Origin: Bos javanicus
Lineage: Eukaryota; Chordata; Mammalia; Artiodactyla; Bovidae
Direction: 5' to 3'
DNA: 64,000 bases
Assembly: GCF_032452875.1 (NCBI RefSeq)
Contig: NC_083878.1
Coordinates: forward strand, 56,116,878-56,180,877
Shown here: piece by piece, positions 22,778-35,290 of the stretch
Numbering within the stretch: position 1 is the stretch's first letter
How the letters are laid out: every line of letters begins with the position of its first letter
Notes under the pieces: generated by a model
Database searches by the model: none
What the model saw: only the letters and a program-made list of their open reading frames with translations
What the model was told of the DNA's origin: nothing
Position numbers and translations under genes: made by a program

Positions 22778-23702
22778 TTTTTTTTATTTCTTTTTTTTAA
22801 TTTTATTTTTTAACTTTACAATATTGTATTGGTTTTGCCATATATCAACATGAATCCGCCACAGGTATACACGTGTTCCCCATCCTGAACCCTCCTCCCT
22901 CCTCCTTCCCCATACCATCCCTCTGGGTCGTCCCAGTGCACCAGCCCCAAGCATCCAGTATCATGCATCAAACCTGGACTGGCGACTCGTTTCATATATG
23001 ATATTATACATGTTTCAATACCATTCTCCCAAATCTTCCCACCCTCTCCCTCTCCCACAGAGTCCAAAAGACTGTTCTATACATCAGTGTCTCTTTTGCT
23101 ATCTCGTATACAGGGTTATTGTTACCATCTTTCTAAATTCCATATATATGCGTTAGTATACTGTATTGGTGTTTTTCTTTCTGGCTTACTTCACTCTGTA
23201 TAATAGGCTCCAGTTTCATCCACCTCATTAGAACTGATTCAAATGTATTCTTTTTAATGGCTGAGTAGTACTCCATTGTATATATGTACCACAGCTTTCT
23301 TATCCATTCGTCTGCTGATGGACATCTAGGTTGCTTCCATGTCCTGGCTATTATAAACAGTGCTGTGATGAACATTGGGGTACACGTGTCTCTTTCCATT
23401 CTGGTTTCCTTGATGTGTATGCTCAGCAGTGGGATTGCTAGGTCATAATGCAGTTCTATTTCCAGTTTTTTTAAGGAATCTCCACACTGGTCTCCATAGT
23501 GGCTGTACTAGTTTGCATTCCCACCAACAGTGTAAGAGGGTTCCCTTTCCTCCACACACTTTCTAGCATGTATTGCTTGTAGACTTTTGGATCACAGCCA
23601 TTTTGACTGGCATGAAATGGTACCTCATAGTGGTTTTTATTTGCATTTCTCTGATAATGAGTGATGTTGAGCATCTTTTCATGTGTTTGTTAGCCATCTG
23701 TA
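22778..23702 (-). mobile_element. Bovine-type L1 3' end, antisense, inserted in BovB
   Basis: The T-rich left end is the poly-A. Next comes the 3' UTR (antisense of GGCTGGTGCACTGGGACGAC), then the ORF2 C-terminus, whose stop is at about 23133. The tail of ORF2 is legible (YIYTMEYYSAIKKN, MRWMKLEPIIQSEVSQ), and upstream codons ([14 protein letters not shown]) sit in a shifted frame. The element is 5'-truncated at about 0.9 kb. TSD TGTCTCTT lies at 22770-22777 and 23703-23710. Confidence 0.95.
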
Positions 23703-24685
23703 TGTCTCTTAAGAAACCTGTACATGGGTCAAGAAGCAAGTTAGAACACTGCATGGAACAAATGATTGGTTCAAGATTGAGAAAGGAGTATGACAGGGCT
23801 GTCGATTGTCACCCTATTTATTTAACATATATGCTAATCACATCATGAGAAATGTTGGGCTGGATGAGTGACAAAAATCAAGATAGTTGGGAGAAACATC
23901 AACAATCTCAGATATGTGGTTGATACCAATCTAATGGCAGAAAGCAAAGAGGAACTAAAGAACCTCTTGATGAGGGTGAAGGAGGAAAGTGAAAGAGCCA
24001 GCTTAAGACTAAATATTTAAAAATCTAAGATCTTGGCATCTGGATCCATTACTTTTAGGAAAATAGAAGGGGTAAAGGTGAAAGCAGTGATAGATTTCCT
24101 TTTTTTTTTTTTTTTTGATTCTAAAATTGCTGCAGACGGTAACTGCAGGCATGAAATCAGAAGACGATTGCTTCTTGGCAGGAAAGCTATTACAAACCTA
24201 GACAGTGTGTTTAAAAGCACAGATATTACTCTGTTGACAAAGGTCCATATAGTCAAGGCTATGGTCTTCCCAGTGGTCATTTATGGTTGTGAGAGCTGGA
24301 CCATAAAGAAGGCAGAGCAACGAAGAATTGATGCTTTCAAACTCTGGTACTGTAGAAGGCTCCTGAGAGTCCCTTGCATAGCAAGGAGATGAAACCAGTC
24401 AATCTTAAAGAAAATTAACTCTAAATACTTGTTGGAAGAACTGTTGCTGAAAGCTGAAACTCCAGTATTTTGTTTATCTGATGTGAACAGCTGACTCATT
24501 GGATAAATATCTGATGCTAGGAAGGACTGAGGGCAGAAGAAGGCATCAGAGGATGAGATGGCTGGATGGCATCACTGATACAATGGACACGAACTTGGGC
24601 AAACTTTGGGAGATGGTGAGGGCCAAGAAGGCCTGACGTGTTGCAGTCCATGGGGGTGCAAAGAGTGGGACATGACTCAGCTACT

Positions 24686-24960
24686 GAAAAACAATAACAA
24701 CGATCTTAGACTTAGTTCCTACTCATTGATTCCCTCTTCATATTTGGAAATTATGGTAAAATAATTGATATTATTTCTATGAATATAAATGGTATCATTC
24801 CAAAAATCTAGATTGCTGTTGGATTAAGTTATTAAATTTTCTTTATGGAAATAAATCTGCCATGGCATGAAACTCTGAAAATTTATTCAACTCAGGGTTG
24901 GTCAAGTGTCCTTCATCTATCTTATTTTAGCTTTTCCTTTTTGCACCTCTAGAACCACAG
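24686..24960. other. AT-rich spacer
   Basis: Nothing recognised. Confidence 0.5.
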
Positions 24961-27900
24961 CCTTGTCTAACTCAATGAAACTAAGCCATGCTCGTGGGGC
25001 AACCCAAGATGGGTGGGTCATGGTGGAGAGATCTGACAGAATGTGGTCCACTGAAGAAGGGAATAGCAAACCACTTCAGTATTCTTGCCTTGAGAACCCC
25101 ATGAACAGTACAAAAAGGAAAAATGATAGGATACTGAAAGAGGAACTCCCCAGGTCAGTAGGTGCCCAATATGCTACTGGAGATCAGTGGAGAAATAACT
25201 CCAGAAAGAATGAAGGGACAGAGCCAAAGCAAAAACAATACCCAGCTGTGGATGTGACTGGTGATAGAAGCAAGGTCCAATGCTGTAAAGAGCAATATTG
25301 CATAGGAACCTGGAATGTCAGGTCCATGAATCAAGGCAAATTGGAAGTGGTCAAACAAGAGATGGCAAGAGTGAATGTCGACATTCTAGGAATCAGCGAA
25401 CTGAAATGGACTGGAATGGGTGAATTTAACTGAGATGACCATTATATCTACTACTGTGGGCAGGAATCCCTCAGAAGAAATGGAGTGGCCATCATAGTCA
25501 ACAAAAGAGTCTGAAATGCAGTACTTGGATGCAATCTCAAAAACGACAGAATGATCTCTGTTCGTTTCCAAGGCAAACCATTCAGTATCACAGTAATCCA
25601 AGTCTATGCCCCAACCGGTAATGCTGAAGAAGCTGAAGCTGAACGGTTCTGTGAAGACCTACAAGACCTTTTAGAACTAACATCCAAAAAAGATGTCCTT
25701 TTCATTATAGGGGACTGGAATGCAAAAGTAGGAAGTCAAGAAACACCTGGAGTAACAGGCAAATTTGGCCTTGGAATACAGAATGAAGCAGGGCAAAGAC
25801 TAATAGAATTTTGCCAATAAGGCAAGAGAAGACTCTACACATGGACATCACCAGATGGTCAACACCAATATCAGATTGATTATATTCTTTGCAGCCAAAG
25901 ATGGAGAAGCTCTATACAGTCAGCAAAAACAAGACCAGGAGCTGACTGTGGCTCAGACCATGAACTCTTTATTGCCAAATTCAGACTTAAATTGAAGAAA
26001 GTAGGGAAAACCACTAGATCATTCAGGTATGACCTAAATCAAATCCCTTATGATTATATAGTGGAAGTGAGAAATTGATTTAAGGGCCTAGATCTGATAG
26101 ATAGAGTGCCTGATGAGCTATGGAATGAGGTTCGTGACATTGTACAGGAGACAGGGATCAAGATGATAGCCATGGAAAAGAAATGCAAAAAAGCAAAATG
26201 GCTGTCTGAGGAGGCCTTACAAATAGCTGTGAAAAGAAGAGAAGTGAAAAACAAAGGATAAAAGGAAAGATATAAACATCTGAATGCAGAGTTCCAAAGA
26301 ATAGCAAAAAGAGATAAGAAAGGCTTCTTCAGTGATCAGTACAAAGAAATAGAGGAAAACAACAGAATGGGAAAGACGAGAGATCTCTTCAAGAAAATCA
26401 GAGATACCAAAGGAACATTTCATGCAAAGATGGGCTCGATAAAGGACAGAAATGGTATGGACCTAACGGAAGCAGAAGATATTAAGAAGAGATGGAAAGA
26501 ATACACAGAAGAACTGTACAAAAAAAATCTTCATGACCCAGATAATCACGATGGTGTGGTCACTGACCTAGTGCCAGACATCTTGGAATGTGAAGTCAAG
26601 TGGGCCTTAGAAAGCAGCACTACGAACAAAGCTAGTGGAGGTGATAGAATTCCAGTTGAGCTATTCCAAATCCTGAAAGATGATGCTGTGAAAGTGCTGC
26701 ACTCAATATGCCAGCAAATTTGGAAAACTCAGCAGTGGCCACAGGACTGGAAAATGTCAGTTTTCATTCCAATCCCAAAGAAAGGCAATGCCAAAGAATG
26801 CTCAAACTACCGCACAATTGCACTCATCTCACACGCTAGTAAAGTAATGCTCAAAATTCTCCAAGCCAGGCTTCAGTAATATGTGAACCGTGAACTTCCT
26901 GATGTTCAAGCTGGTTTTAGAAAAGGCAGAGGAACCAGAGATCAAATTGCCAACATCCGCTGGATCATGGAAAAAGCAAGAGAGTTCCAGGAAAACATCT
27001 ATTTCTGCTTTATTGACTATGCCAAAACCTTTGACTGTGTGGATCACAAGAAACTGTGGAAAATTCTGAAAGAGATGGGAATACCAGACTACCTGATCTG
27101 CCTCTTGAGAAATCTGTATGCAGGTCAGGAAGCAACAGTTAGAACTGGACATGGAACAACAGACTGGTTCCAAATAGGAAAAGGAGTTCGTCAAGGCTGT
27201 ATATTGTCACCCTGTTTATTTAACTTATAATGGCACCCCACTCCAGTACTCTTGCATGGAAAATCGCATAGACGGAGGAGCCTGGTAGGCTGCAGTCCAT
27301 GGGGCCGCTAAGGGTCAGACACGACTGAACGACTTCACTTTCATGCACTGGAGAATGAAATGGCAACCCACTCCAATGTTCTTGCCTAGAGAATCCCAGG
27401 GACGGGGCAGCCTGGTGGGCTGCCATCTATGGGATCACACAGAGTCGGACACGACTGAGGTGACTTAGAAGTTAGCAGCAGCAGAGTACATCATGAGAAA
27501 TGCTGGGCTGGAAGAAACACAAGCTGGAATCAAGATTGCCAGGAGAAATATCAATAACCTCAGATATGCAGATGACACCACCCTTATGGCAGAAAGTGAA
27601 GAGGAACTCAAAAGCCTCTTGATGAAAGTGAAAGTGGAGAGTGAAAAAGTTGGCTTAAAGCTCAACATTCAGAAAACGAAGATCATGGCATCCAGTCCCA
27701 TCACTTCATGGGAAATAGATGGGGAAACAGTGGAAACAGTGTCAGACTTTATTTTTCTGGGCTCCAAAATCACTGCAGATGGTGACTGCAGCCATGAAAT
27801 TAAAAGACGTTTACTCCTTGGAAGGAAAGTTATGACCAACCTAGATAGCATATTCAAAAGCAGAGACATTACTTTGCCAACAAAGGTTCGTCTAGTCAAG

Positions 27901-28345
27901 GCTATGGTTTTTCCTGTGGTCATGCATGGATGTGAGAGTTGGACTGTGAAGAAGGCTGAGCGCCGAAGAATTGATGCTTTTTGAACTTTGGAGAAGACTC
28001 TCGAGAGTCTCTTGGACTGCAAGGGGATCCAACCAGTCCATTCTGAAGGAGATCAGCCCTGGGATTTCTTTGGAAGGAATGATGCTCAAGCTTTAACTCC
28101 AGTACTTTGGCCACCTCATGCGAAGAGTTGACTCATTGGAAAAGACTCTGATGCTGGAAGGGATTGGGGGCAGGAGAAGGGGACGACAGAGGATGAGATG
28201 GCTGGATGGCATCACTGACTCGATGGACGTGAGTCTGAGTGACTCCGGGAGTTGGTGATGGACAGGGAGGCCTGGCGTGCTGCGATTCATGGGGTCGCAA
28301 AGAGTCGGATAGGACTGAGCGACTGATCTGATCTGATCTGATATT
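24961..28345 (+). mobile_element. Near full-length BovB (RTE) LINE, inactive
   Basis: The best preserved BovB here. It starts in the 5' UTR (CCTTGTCTAACTCAATGAAA) and ends in the (GATCT)n-like tail at 28321-28343. The endonuclease domain is readable: GTWNVRSMNQGKLEV at about 25308, QVYAPTGNAEEAEAE, IGDWNAKVGSQ at about 25700. So is the RT domain: VFIPIPKKGNAKECSNYRTI, CFIDYAKTFDCVDHKK at about 27007, RQGCILSPCLFNL, and the catalytic YADD at 27564-27575. The C-terminal region runs to about 27985. The polyprotein is broken by a stop at about 25432, a deletion of roughly 37 bp near 25817, a stop near 26080, further shifts, and a Bov-A2 at 27.2 kb. It therefore cannot be autonomous. Confidence 0.95.
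27229..27482 (+). repeat. Bov-A2 SINE interrupting BovB reverse transcriptase
   Basis: It lies exactly between the conserved RQGCILSPCLFNL segment and the EYIMRNAG segment of BovB RT. It lacks the first GGAGAAGGC and has a shortened unit linker. No clean TSD is visible. Confidence 0.93.
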
Positions 28346-28579
28346 CACTGATCCTGATATTACCTAGCACAGTAAAGGAGGAGTAAGTGTTAACATTCAA
28401 TCTCATCTAAGGTGCTTCATAATGGGTAAAATAGTAGAATAAGCAGGACATTTCGCTGAATATAATTAAAGAAACCCACATGAAGTAAAAATACATTAAA
28501 AATTAAAAATTGAGGTATGTTCAAAATCGGAGTATTTGAAAGTCATCTGTAATATTCACACAAAGGAGAAATCTTTATG
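28346..28579. other. AT-rich spacer
   Basis: Nothing recognised. Confidence 0.5.
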
Positions 28580-28823
28580 CTATGCTAAGTCACTTCAGTC
28601 ATGTCCGACTCTGTGTGACCCCAGACACGGCAGCACACCAGGCTCCCCCGTCCCTGGGATTCTCCAGGCAAGAACACTGGAGTGGGTTGCCACCTCCCTC
28701 TCCAATGCATGAAAGTGAAAAGAGAAAGTGAAGTCGCTCAGTCGTGTCCGACTCCTAGCGACCCCATGGACTGCAGCCCACCAGGCTCCTCCATCCATGG
28801 GATTATCCAGGCAAGTGTACTGC
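28580..28823 (-). repeat. Bov-A2 SINE, antisense, 5'-truncated
   Basis: Both units and the linker (CATGAAAGTGAAAAGAGAAA) are present. The terminal GGTGCCATTGCCTTCTCC is missing after GGCAAGTGTACTGCA. Confidence 0.93.
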
Positions 28824-30262
28824 ATTGACAATACTTTGTGGTACATATTCATTTGGAATTTTGATTTGTCCCTCTCCTTTGATGCTTCCTAAGAGACTAT
28901 AACCTCTGTAAAGGGAGGGACCATATCTGCTTTATTTAATGCTCATACAAAGTGAAAGTTCATAGAGAATATTGAATAGGTGCCCCCTAAGAGGAAGAAT
29001 GAGACTAACTTCTGTCACCTTCTTTTCTACACCTTACCTTTTTCCCCTGTATTTGTACCTAGAACAAAAGGGAAAAAATATGTTATTTCTATCTAGGAGA
29101 CAAGTTTCTGGTCTTGCCCTTCTCCCAGTAGGAGGCTTCCATCTTTACACTCACAACTTACAAAAAGAACACACTGTAGACAGGCATCACAGAGTCTTAA
29201 GAAAAAAAAAATGGCTGGAAAAAAAGATTTGAGAATGAAAAAGTTTATGGGAAACTCTGAAAAAAACCAAAGGAAAGAGATTAATTCACAGGAGAATTCC
29301 TAGGAATCTTTATTTCTCTTAGATATGGAGTTCACTTTTGTTCAATGTCATATTCAGACATTTTCATCGTTGCTGATAAATAAAGAAGGTGCCTTGAGGT
29401 TGATGTGCTTGCGTGGGATTTTCTTTCATGGAGAAACAGAAGAATCTTAGACCCTCTGCTGGAAAGGGCCTGCATTCTGGAACAGGAGCAGGGAAGAGAG
29501 ACCAGAGAAAGTAAAAGCACTGAGTAGGGGTATGGAGAATGGGGGGAAAGAACAGCAAGAGAAATAATACTTAGAATACCAAGCTAAAAGGATTGATGGG
29601 TGACTTAACTGGAAATGTAAAATAGCATTTTAAACCATACTCCTTGTTCTGGATTCATAATAATTTCTTTTGGAAATGAACTATATCATAGATACTGAAG
29701 GCATTTCATTAGTACATATTAAAATTTAAATATAATGATTCTTCTATTATAAATCTTGCTGCTTTGGCTATGACAGAGTTTTTCACATTTTAAATTATAA
29801 CTAAAGTATGATGAAATTTACCTTATACGCACTATACCTTTACTACATTTTCTGGCTTAGATAATATTAAATATTAGAGCTGCAAAATTTAATAAAGCAG
29901 TCCCTAGCTGCATATGACTACACTTAAATTAATTGAAATTCAGTGAAATTTTAAATTTAGTTCCCCAGTAACACTTGCCACATCTCAAGTGTTCAACAGT
30001 CTGGCTACTCTTATTGACAGCACAGAAATAATTATACCATTATAGGAAAATATAACTGGACAAGGTTGTTTAGAGTCTGAAATTAAGAAAATAAAAGAAT
30101 ATTAACTTGACTTCTGATATGTCATTTCTTTCTGTAGATCCAAGTTTTTGTTTAAAATTGTATTGCTTCTGCCCAATGATTTTTTGAACGTTTTTTGGTA
30201 GTGCAAATCAATTACACATAAAATAAATTTCCTCCATCCCTATTTTAACAGAAAAGTCTCTG
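28824..30262. other. Low-copy sequence, 1.4 kb
   Basis: No repeat family recognised and no supported exon. Open frames of about 60-90 codons at 28972-29558 show no domain. Confidence 0.5.
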
Positions 30263-30480
30263 CTTCTTCACTGTGTGTGTGTTAGTTGTTCAGACGTGTC
30301 CGACACCTTGTGACCCCATGGACTGTAGTTTGCCAGGTGCCTCTATCCATGGAATTCTCCAGGCAAGAATATTGGAGTGGGTTGCCAATTCCTTCTCCAG
30401 GGGATCTTCCCAACCCAGGGCTAGAATCTGGGTCTCCTGCATAGAAGGCAAATTGTTTATCATCTGAGCCACCAGGGCCT
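30263..30480 (-). repeat. Bov-tA SINE, antisense
   Basis: GTGTGTGTG tail at the left, Bov-A body in the middle, and CATCTGAGCCACCAGGGCC, the reverse complement of the tRNA-derived head, at the right. Confidence 0.94.
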
Positions 30481-31378
30481 ATTTTTACTTTGGAATTCTT
30501 GAGTTTTTCCTTTCACCACTTTAATGATATCACTCCATTGTTTTATGGCATATATAATTTATTTATTTACTTTTGACAAATGGGGTGTTTTGATATATGT
30601 ATACATTGTAAAATGATTACTAATTAATTAACACACCAGTCACCTTCCACATTTACTTGTGTGTGTGTTTGTGTGATTGGGTTGAGAATAGTTGAGATTT
30701 ACTCGGTTAGCAAATTTAATGAAAACAATGCATTACTGTTAACTATAGTCACCAGGCTGCCCATTACGTCTGCAGAATTTATTCATCTTGTAGTGAAAAG
30801 TCTGTATCCTTTGATCAATATGTCCCTGTTTCTTCTAATCTGTACTTTCTGGTATCCATCTCCTACTGTCTATTGCTATGAGTTCTGCATATAGATTCCA
30901 CATTTAAGTAAGATAAAGATTTATTTCTCTTTCTGTATTTGTCTTTATCACTACCTTTCAAGCTTTATCCATGTTGTTATATGAGTTTCCTTCTTTAGCA
31001 TTGAATAACATTCCATTGTGTCTTTCTGTGTTTGTACATATATACATTTTTCTTCTTCATTTCATCTGTCCGTGAACATTTAGTTTGTTTGCATATGTTG
31101 ACTACTGTGAATAATGCTGCAATTAACATGTAAGTGCAGATGATGCTTCAATATAGTAATTTTTATTTCCTTTGGATTTATACTGAGAAGTGAAGTTGCT
31201 GGATAGTATGGTGGCTCTATTTTTAATTTTTTGAGGTACCTCCATACTGTTCCCTATTAATGGCTTTAGCAATTTACATTCTTACCAATAACGCACAAGT
31301 ATTTCCTTTTCTTATTATCCTCACCAACACTGTTATTCTTTGACTTTTTGCTAATACTCACCCTAACACGTGTGAAGG

Positions 31379-31585
31379 TCTTTCCTGGTGGCTCAGTGGT
31401 TAACAACCTGCCTGCCAGTGCAGGAGACACAGGTTCGATTTTTGGATCAGGAAGATCCCCTGGAGAAGGAAATGGCAACTCCTTCCAGTATTCTTGCCTA
31501 GGAAATCCCATGGACACAGGAGAGCCTGGCAGGCTATAGTCCATGGGGTCATAAAAGAGTCAGACAGGACTTAACTAAATGACAA
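31379..31585 (+). repeat. Bov-tA SINE inserted in old L1
   Basis: Head TTTCCTGGTGGCTCAGTGG and body to ACTTAACTAAATGAC. The flanks AACACGTGTGA and AACAGGTGTGA differ by one base and form the TSD within an L1 segment. Confidence 0.95.
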
Positions 31586-32219
31586 CAGGTGTGAGATGAT
31601 TTATCTCATTATGGTTTTGATTTGCATTTCCCTATTGATCAGTTATGTTAAGCATCTTTTCATGTACCTGTTATCCATTTGTATACCTTCTTTAGAAAAA
31701 TATCTGTTCAGCTCCTGTACCCATTTTTAAGTCAGGATATTATTATTATTCTTTGCTAAGTTGTGGTAGTTCCTTATAAACTTTGTAGATAAATCCCATT
31801 TTCATTCAAATATATGGTTTACAAATATTTTCCTCATTCTGTAGGTTGCCTTTTCATTCTGTTAATTATTTTCTTTGCTGTATAGAAATTTTTTAGTTTG
31901 GTGTAATCTTATTTTTGCTTTTGTTGCTTGTGCTTTTCGTATGAAGTCATTGCCACACCTGTGTGAGAGAGATTGTCCCTTATATTTTTCTCTAAGAATT
32001 TTAGAATATCAGGTCTTGCATTTAAGTCTTTAGTCCATTTGACTTTATTTTTGTGTATGATATAAGATCTCAATATAATTTTTGCTTTTATTATCCTGTT
32101 TTCCCAACACTGTTTATTGAAGAGATTATTCCTTTTACAGTGCATATTCTTGGTTATTTTGTAGAAAATTGGTTAACCATATATTCATGGGTTTATTTGG
32201 GTGCTGTCTATTCTATTCT

Positions 32220-32585
32220 GGGCTTCCCAAATGGCACTAGTAGTAAAGAACCTGCCTGCCAATGCAGGAGACGTAGGAGCTACGGCTGCTGCTGCTAAGT
32301 CACTTCAGTCGTGTCCGACTCTGTGCGACCCCATAGACGGCAGCCCACCAGGCTCCGCCGTCCCTGGGATTCTCCAGGCAAGAATACTGGAGTGGGGTGC
32401 CATTGCCTTCTCCAAGACATAGGAGACACAGGTTCTATTCCTGGGTTGGGAAGATCCCCTGGAGGAGTGCATGGCAACCCATTCCAGTATTCTTGCCTGA
32501 GAAATCCCATGGACAGAGGAGCCTGGAAGGCTGTAGTCCATAGGGTCACAGAAAGTCAGACATGACTGAAGCGACTGAGGAACGT
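32220..32585 (+). repeat. Bov-tA SINE with a nested Bov-A unit
   Basis: The tRNA-derived head (GGGCTTCCCAAATGGCACTA) is separated from its body (GACACAGGTTCTATTCCTGG onward) by an antisense Bov-A unit at about 32285-32412. AGACGTAGGAG and AGACATAGGAG flank that unit as its TSD. Confidence 0.93.
32285..32412 (-). repeat. Single-unit Bov-A, antisense, nested in Bov-tA
   Basis: It joins the tail of one Bov-A2 unit (GCTGCTGCTAAGTCACTTCA) to the head of the other (GGTGCCATTGCCTTCTCC), with the middle of the dimer missing. It is the youngest insertion in a three-layer nest: L1, then Bov-tA, then Bov-A. Confidence 0.9.
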
Positions 32586-32944
32586 ACACCAGTGTATCCC
32601 GTTGGTACGTATGTTTTTCTTTTTGTTTTCCAGGACCACAGTGTTTTGAACAGTACGCTTTGTAATATACTTTGAAGTTAGTAAGTGCGATGCCTCCAGC
32701 TCTGTTTTTGCTCAAAACTGCATTACCTGTTTGTGGTCTTCTGTGGTTCCAAACAAATTTTTTAAGTTTGTTTTTTTCTGTTTTTATGAAAAATGCTGTT
32801 GAATTTTGATAGGGATTGCCTTGAATCTCTGCATTGCTTTAGGTAGAACGAGCAATAGGTAATATTCTTTCACTCCATTAACATAGAATGTCATTCAATT
32901 TATTTGTGTCTTTGTTTTCTTTCATCAGTATTTTATGGATTGAT

Positions 32945-33060
32945 TGATTGTCCAGTCACTCAGTTGTGTCCAATGCCAGGTTTCCCTGTCCTTCACTGAC
33001 TCCTGGAGTTTGCTCAAACTCATGTCCTTTGAGTCGATCATGTTCTTATAAATGTCTGTC
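32945..33060 (-). mobile_element. BovB 3'-end fragment, antisense, in old L1
   Basis: CAGTCACTCAGTTGTGTCC and CCTGGAGTTTGCTCAAACTC match the antisense BovB terminus, with an internal deletion. L1 text resumes near 33090 (TATAGATCTTTTACTTGC). Confidence 0.75.
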
Positions 33061-34104
33061 GCAAGGTGCCACCATCTCTGTCACCCTCATCTCAGGATAT
33101 AGATCTTTTACTTGCTTGGTTAAAATTTTTCCTAAATATTTTTATATTTTTGCTGCTATTGTAATTGGCTTTTTTACAACGTCTTTCCTAATAGTTTATT
33201 GGAAATGTATAGAAATAGAATTGATTTTTGTAGGTTGATTTTGTATCCTGCAACTTTACTGAATTCCTTTATTAGTTTTTACAGTTTTTGGCAGGGTCTT
33301 TAGAGTTTTCTATATATAAGATCATGTAATATGCAGACAGGCAATTTTACATCTTTCTGATTTGGATCTGGCAAACATAATTTCTGATGTAAATATGCCA
33401 TAATTATTATCTTTGTCATTCTGTATGTAACATGTCTTTTTTTCTCTGGAACCTTCGAGATTTTAAAATTATTTTGTTTTTCAGCAGTGACTATATTGTG
33501 TCTATATGTGTGAGGCTGTGGTGTATGTACCTGTGTCTGTGTGTGTATGTAAGCTTGTTTGTTATTCTCTGAGCTTCTTTGATCTGTGGGTTTGTGTCTA
33601 GTTTTTCAAAATTCTTGGGCATTATCTTTTCAAATGTTTCACCTTTCCTTTCCTCTTTCTCTTCTTCTTTTGACATTCTAATTACAAGTATGAGAAATTA
33701 TTTCATTTTGTTCCATAGTTGTTAAATGTCCTTTTCTATTTTTTTTACTCTTTTTAATTTGTGTTTTAGTTTGGCAATTTCTGCTAGTAAGTTTTTAAGT
33801 TCATTGATTCTTTCCTTGCTTGGATGAGTGTTCTGATTTGCTTTTCAAAGGCAGTATTCATCTCAGTTATCATATTTTTAGCATTGTTAGCATCTTAATT
33901 TAAATCTTTTTTTTAAATAGTTTTTATCTCTCTGCTTAAGTTCCTCATCAGATCATTCTTGTCCTCTTTTCTTCATTAGGGACTTTAACATATTAAACAG
34001 TTATCCCCCATTTGATAGTCTGTATTGAATACCATATCTGAATCTGGTCCTATTTATTGATTTGTATTTTTTAAATAATACATAGCCTATTAAATTTTTT
34101 TTTT

Positions 34105-34400
34105 ATTTATTCATTTTTATTTTGGCTGCTCGGGCTCTTCATTGCAGCTCACAAGCTTTCTCTAGTGGCAGACACGTGGGCTTCCCTTTGCAGTGCATAG
34201 GCTTCTCTTTGCAGTGTGGGGTCTTCTCTAGTTGTGCTCTGTGGGCTCAGTGCTTGCAGTTTTGTAAATAAGTTCAGTTGTGTTCCTGGGCTTAGTTACC
34301 CCGCAGTGAGTGAGATCCTAGCTCCCCAACTAGGGATTGAACCCATGTCCCTGCATTGGAAGGTGGACACTCAACAACTGGACCACCAGGGAAATCCCCT
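34105..34400 (-). repeat. CHR-type SINE (long form), antisense
   Basis: TTTTATTTTGGCTGCTCGGG at the left and GGACCACCAGGGAAATCCC at the right match the long cetartiodactyl CHR SINE read backwards, with AGGGATTGAACCCATGTCCC as the tRNA-like B-box side. Confidence 0.88.
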
Positions 34401-35099
34401 GATTTGTGTTTTGATAATGCGATATTTTTTCCTGACCTTTTTTTGTACATGTGTCTTATAATTTTTTGTTGAAATTCAGAAATATTTTGCAGGACAATAG
34501 AATCTGAGTAATAATTATTTATAACTGGAAATAGACTTGCTTTGTCTTTTTCTGGACCTTAGGGAGTTTGAGCCCTTGTAGTTAGATGTTGGATTGGATT
34601 CCCTTTTCTTGTTGTTGCTATAGTTACCATTAGAACACCACAGTCTTCAAATTCTTCTCATATTATCTTGTCTTTAGGATAGGGGCAGGTTTGCAAAAGA
34701 TTTTATCTCAAGCTTGCTGCACTTTTAACTTTAGATTCCCTGTTGTGCTTATATCCCAGAGAAGATCTCCTTCTATGTTCTTCATCTCTCCCAGCAGTAT
34801 ATTGCTGTTACTGTCAATGCTTGCTAGCCTAGTTAGGGAAAGCAAGTAAGAGAAGGGTGTTCTCTGTAGTTATAGCTCAGCCTAAGTCTTAGGGGAGCAT
34901 TGAATTCATTTGTTTTGGAGACAGGTCCTTCCCAGAGGTCCTGCCCCTGCCCAGAAGAAAGTGATATTTAACGGTTTGCTTCCAGAACATATTTTTACCT
35001 CTCTTGTAGGAGTACTGGATTTTATTCTTTATTCTCCCAGCTGCAAGGTATCTTCACCTGTACACTGAAGGTAATAAGATTTGCTGCCTTGTCCTAAGA

Positions 35100-35290
35100 A
35101 GCTTAGTGAAAGTTGTTTAGTCGTGTCTGACTCTTTGAGACCCCATGGACTGTCCAGTCCATGGAATTCTCCAGGTCAGAATACTGGAGTGGGTAGCCTT
35201 TCCCTTCTCCAGGGGATTTTCCCAACTCAGGGATCAAACCCAGGTCTCCTGCATTGCAGGCAGATTCTTTACCAGCTGAACCATCAAGAC
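35100..35290 (-). repeat. Bov-tA SINE, antisense
   Basis: Bov-A body (TGGAATTCTCCAGGTCAGAA) and tRNA-like half (CTGCATTGCAGGCAGATTC). The head ends in GAACCATCAAGACATG. Confidence 0.93.

Larger units (their letters stand above)
21655..24685 (+). mobile_element. BovB LINE, long but decayed, with two nested insertions
   Basis: Sense BovB begins in the linker before the RT domain (AAATGCAGAGTTTCAAAGAA) and runs to the 3' end near 24685. It is interrupted by a Bov-A2 (21770-22048) and an L1 (22778-23702). The RT domain is recognisable but full of stops. A T-run of about 19 bases at 24098-24116 expands the short T-tract of the consensus. The divergence suggests it is older than the copy at 24.96 kb. 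Confidence 0.92.
30530..33480 (-). mobile_element. Ancient L1 (mammalian-wide type), 3' UTR and ORF2, antisense
   Basis: Antisense L1 signatures occur in consensus order: GAATAACATTCCATTGTGTC, GAATAATGCTGCAATTAACA, TTTAATTTTTTGAGGTACCT, TGATTTGCATTTCCCTATTG, TTGCCTTTTCATTCTGTTAA, CCCAACACTGTTTATTGAAG, GATGCCTCCAGCTCTGTTTT, TTTTGATAGGGATTGCCTTG, TTGTATCCTGCAACTTTACT and TCTATATATAAGATCATGTA. It is strongly diverged, with no usable frame. Three younger SINE or LINE insertions cut it. Confidence 0.88.

Noticed and set aside
22816..23067. Antisense 83-codon frame
   Set aside because: It is a chance frame through the L1 3' UTR. The same text occurs in sense at 9.2-9.5 kb.
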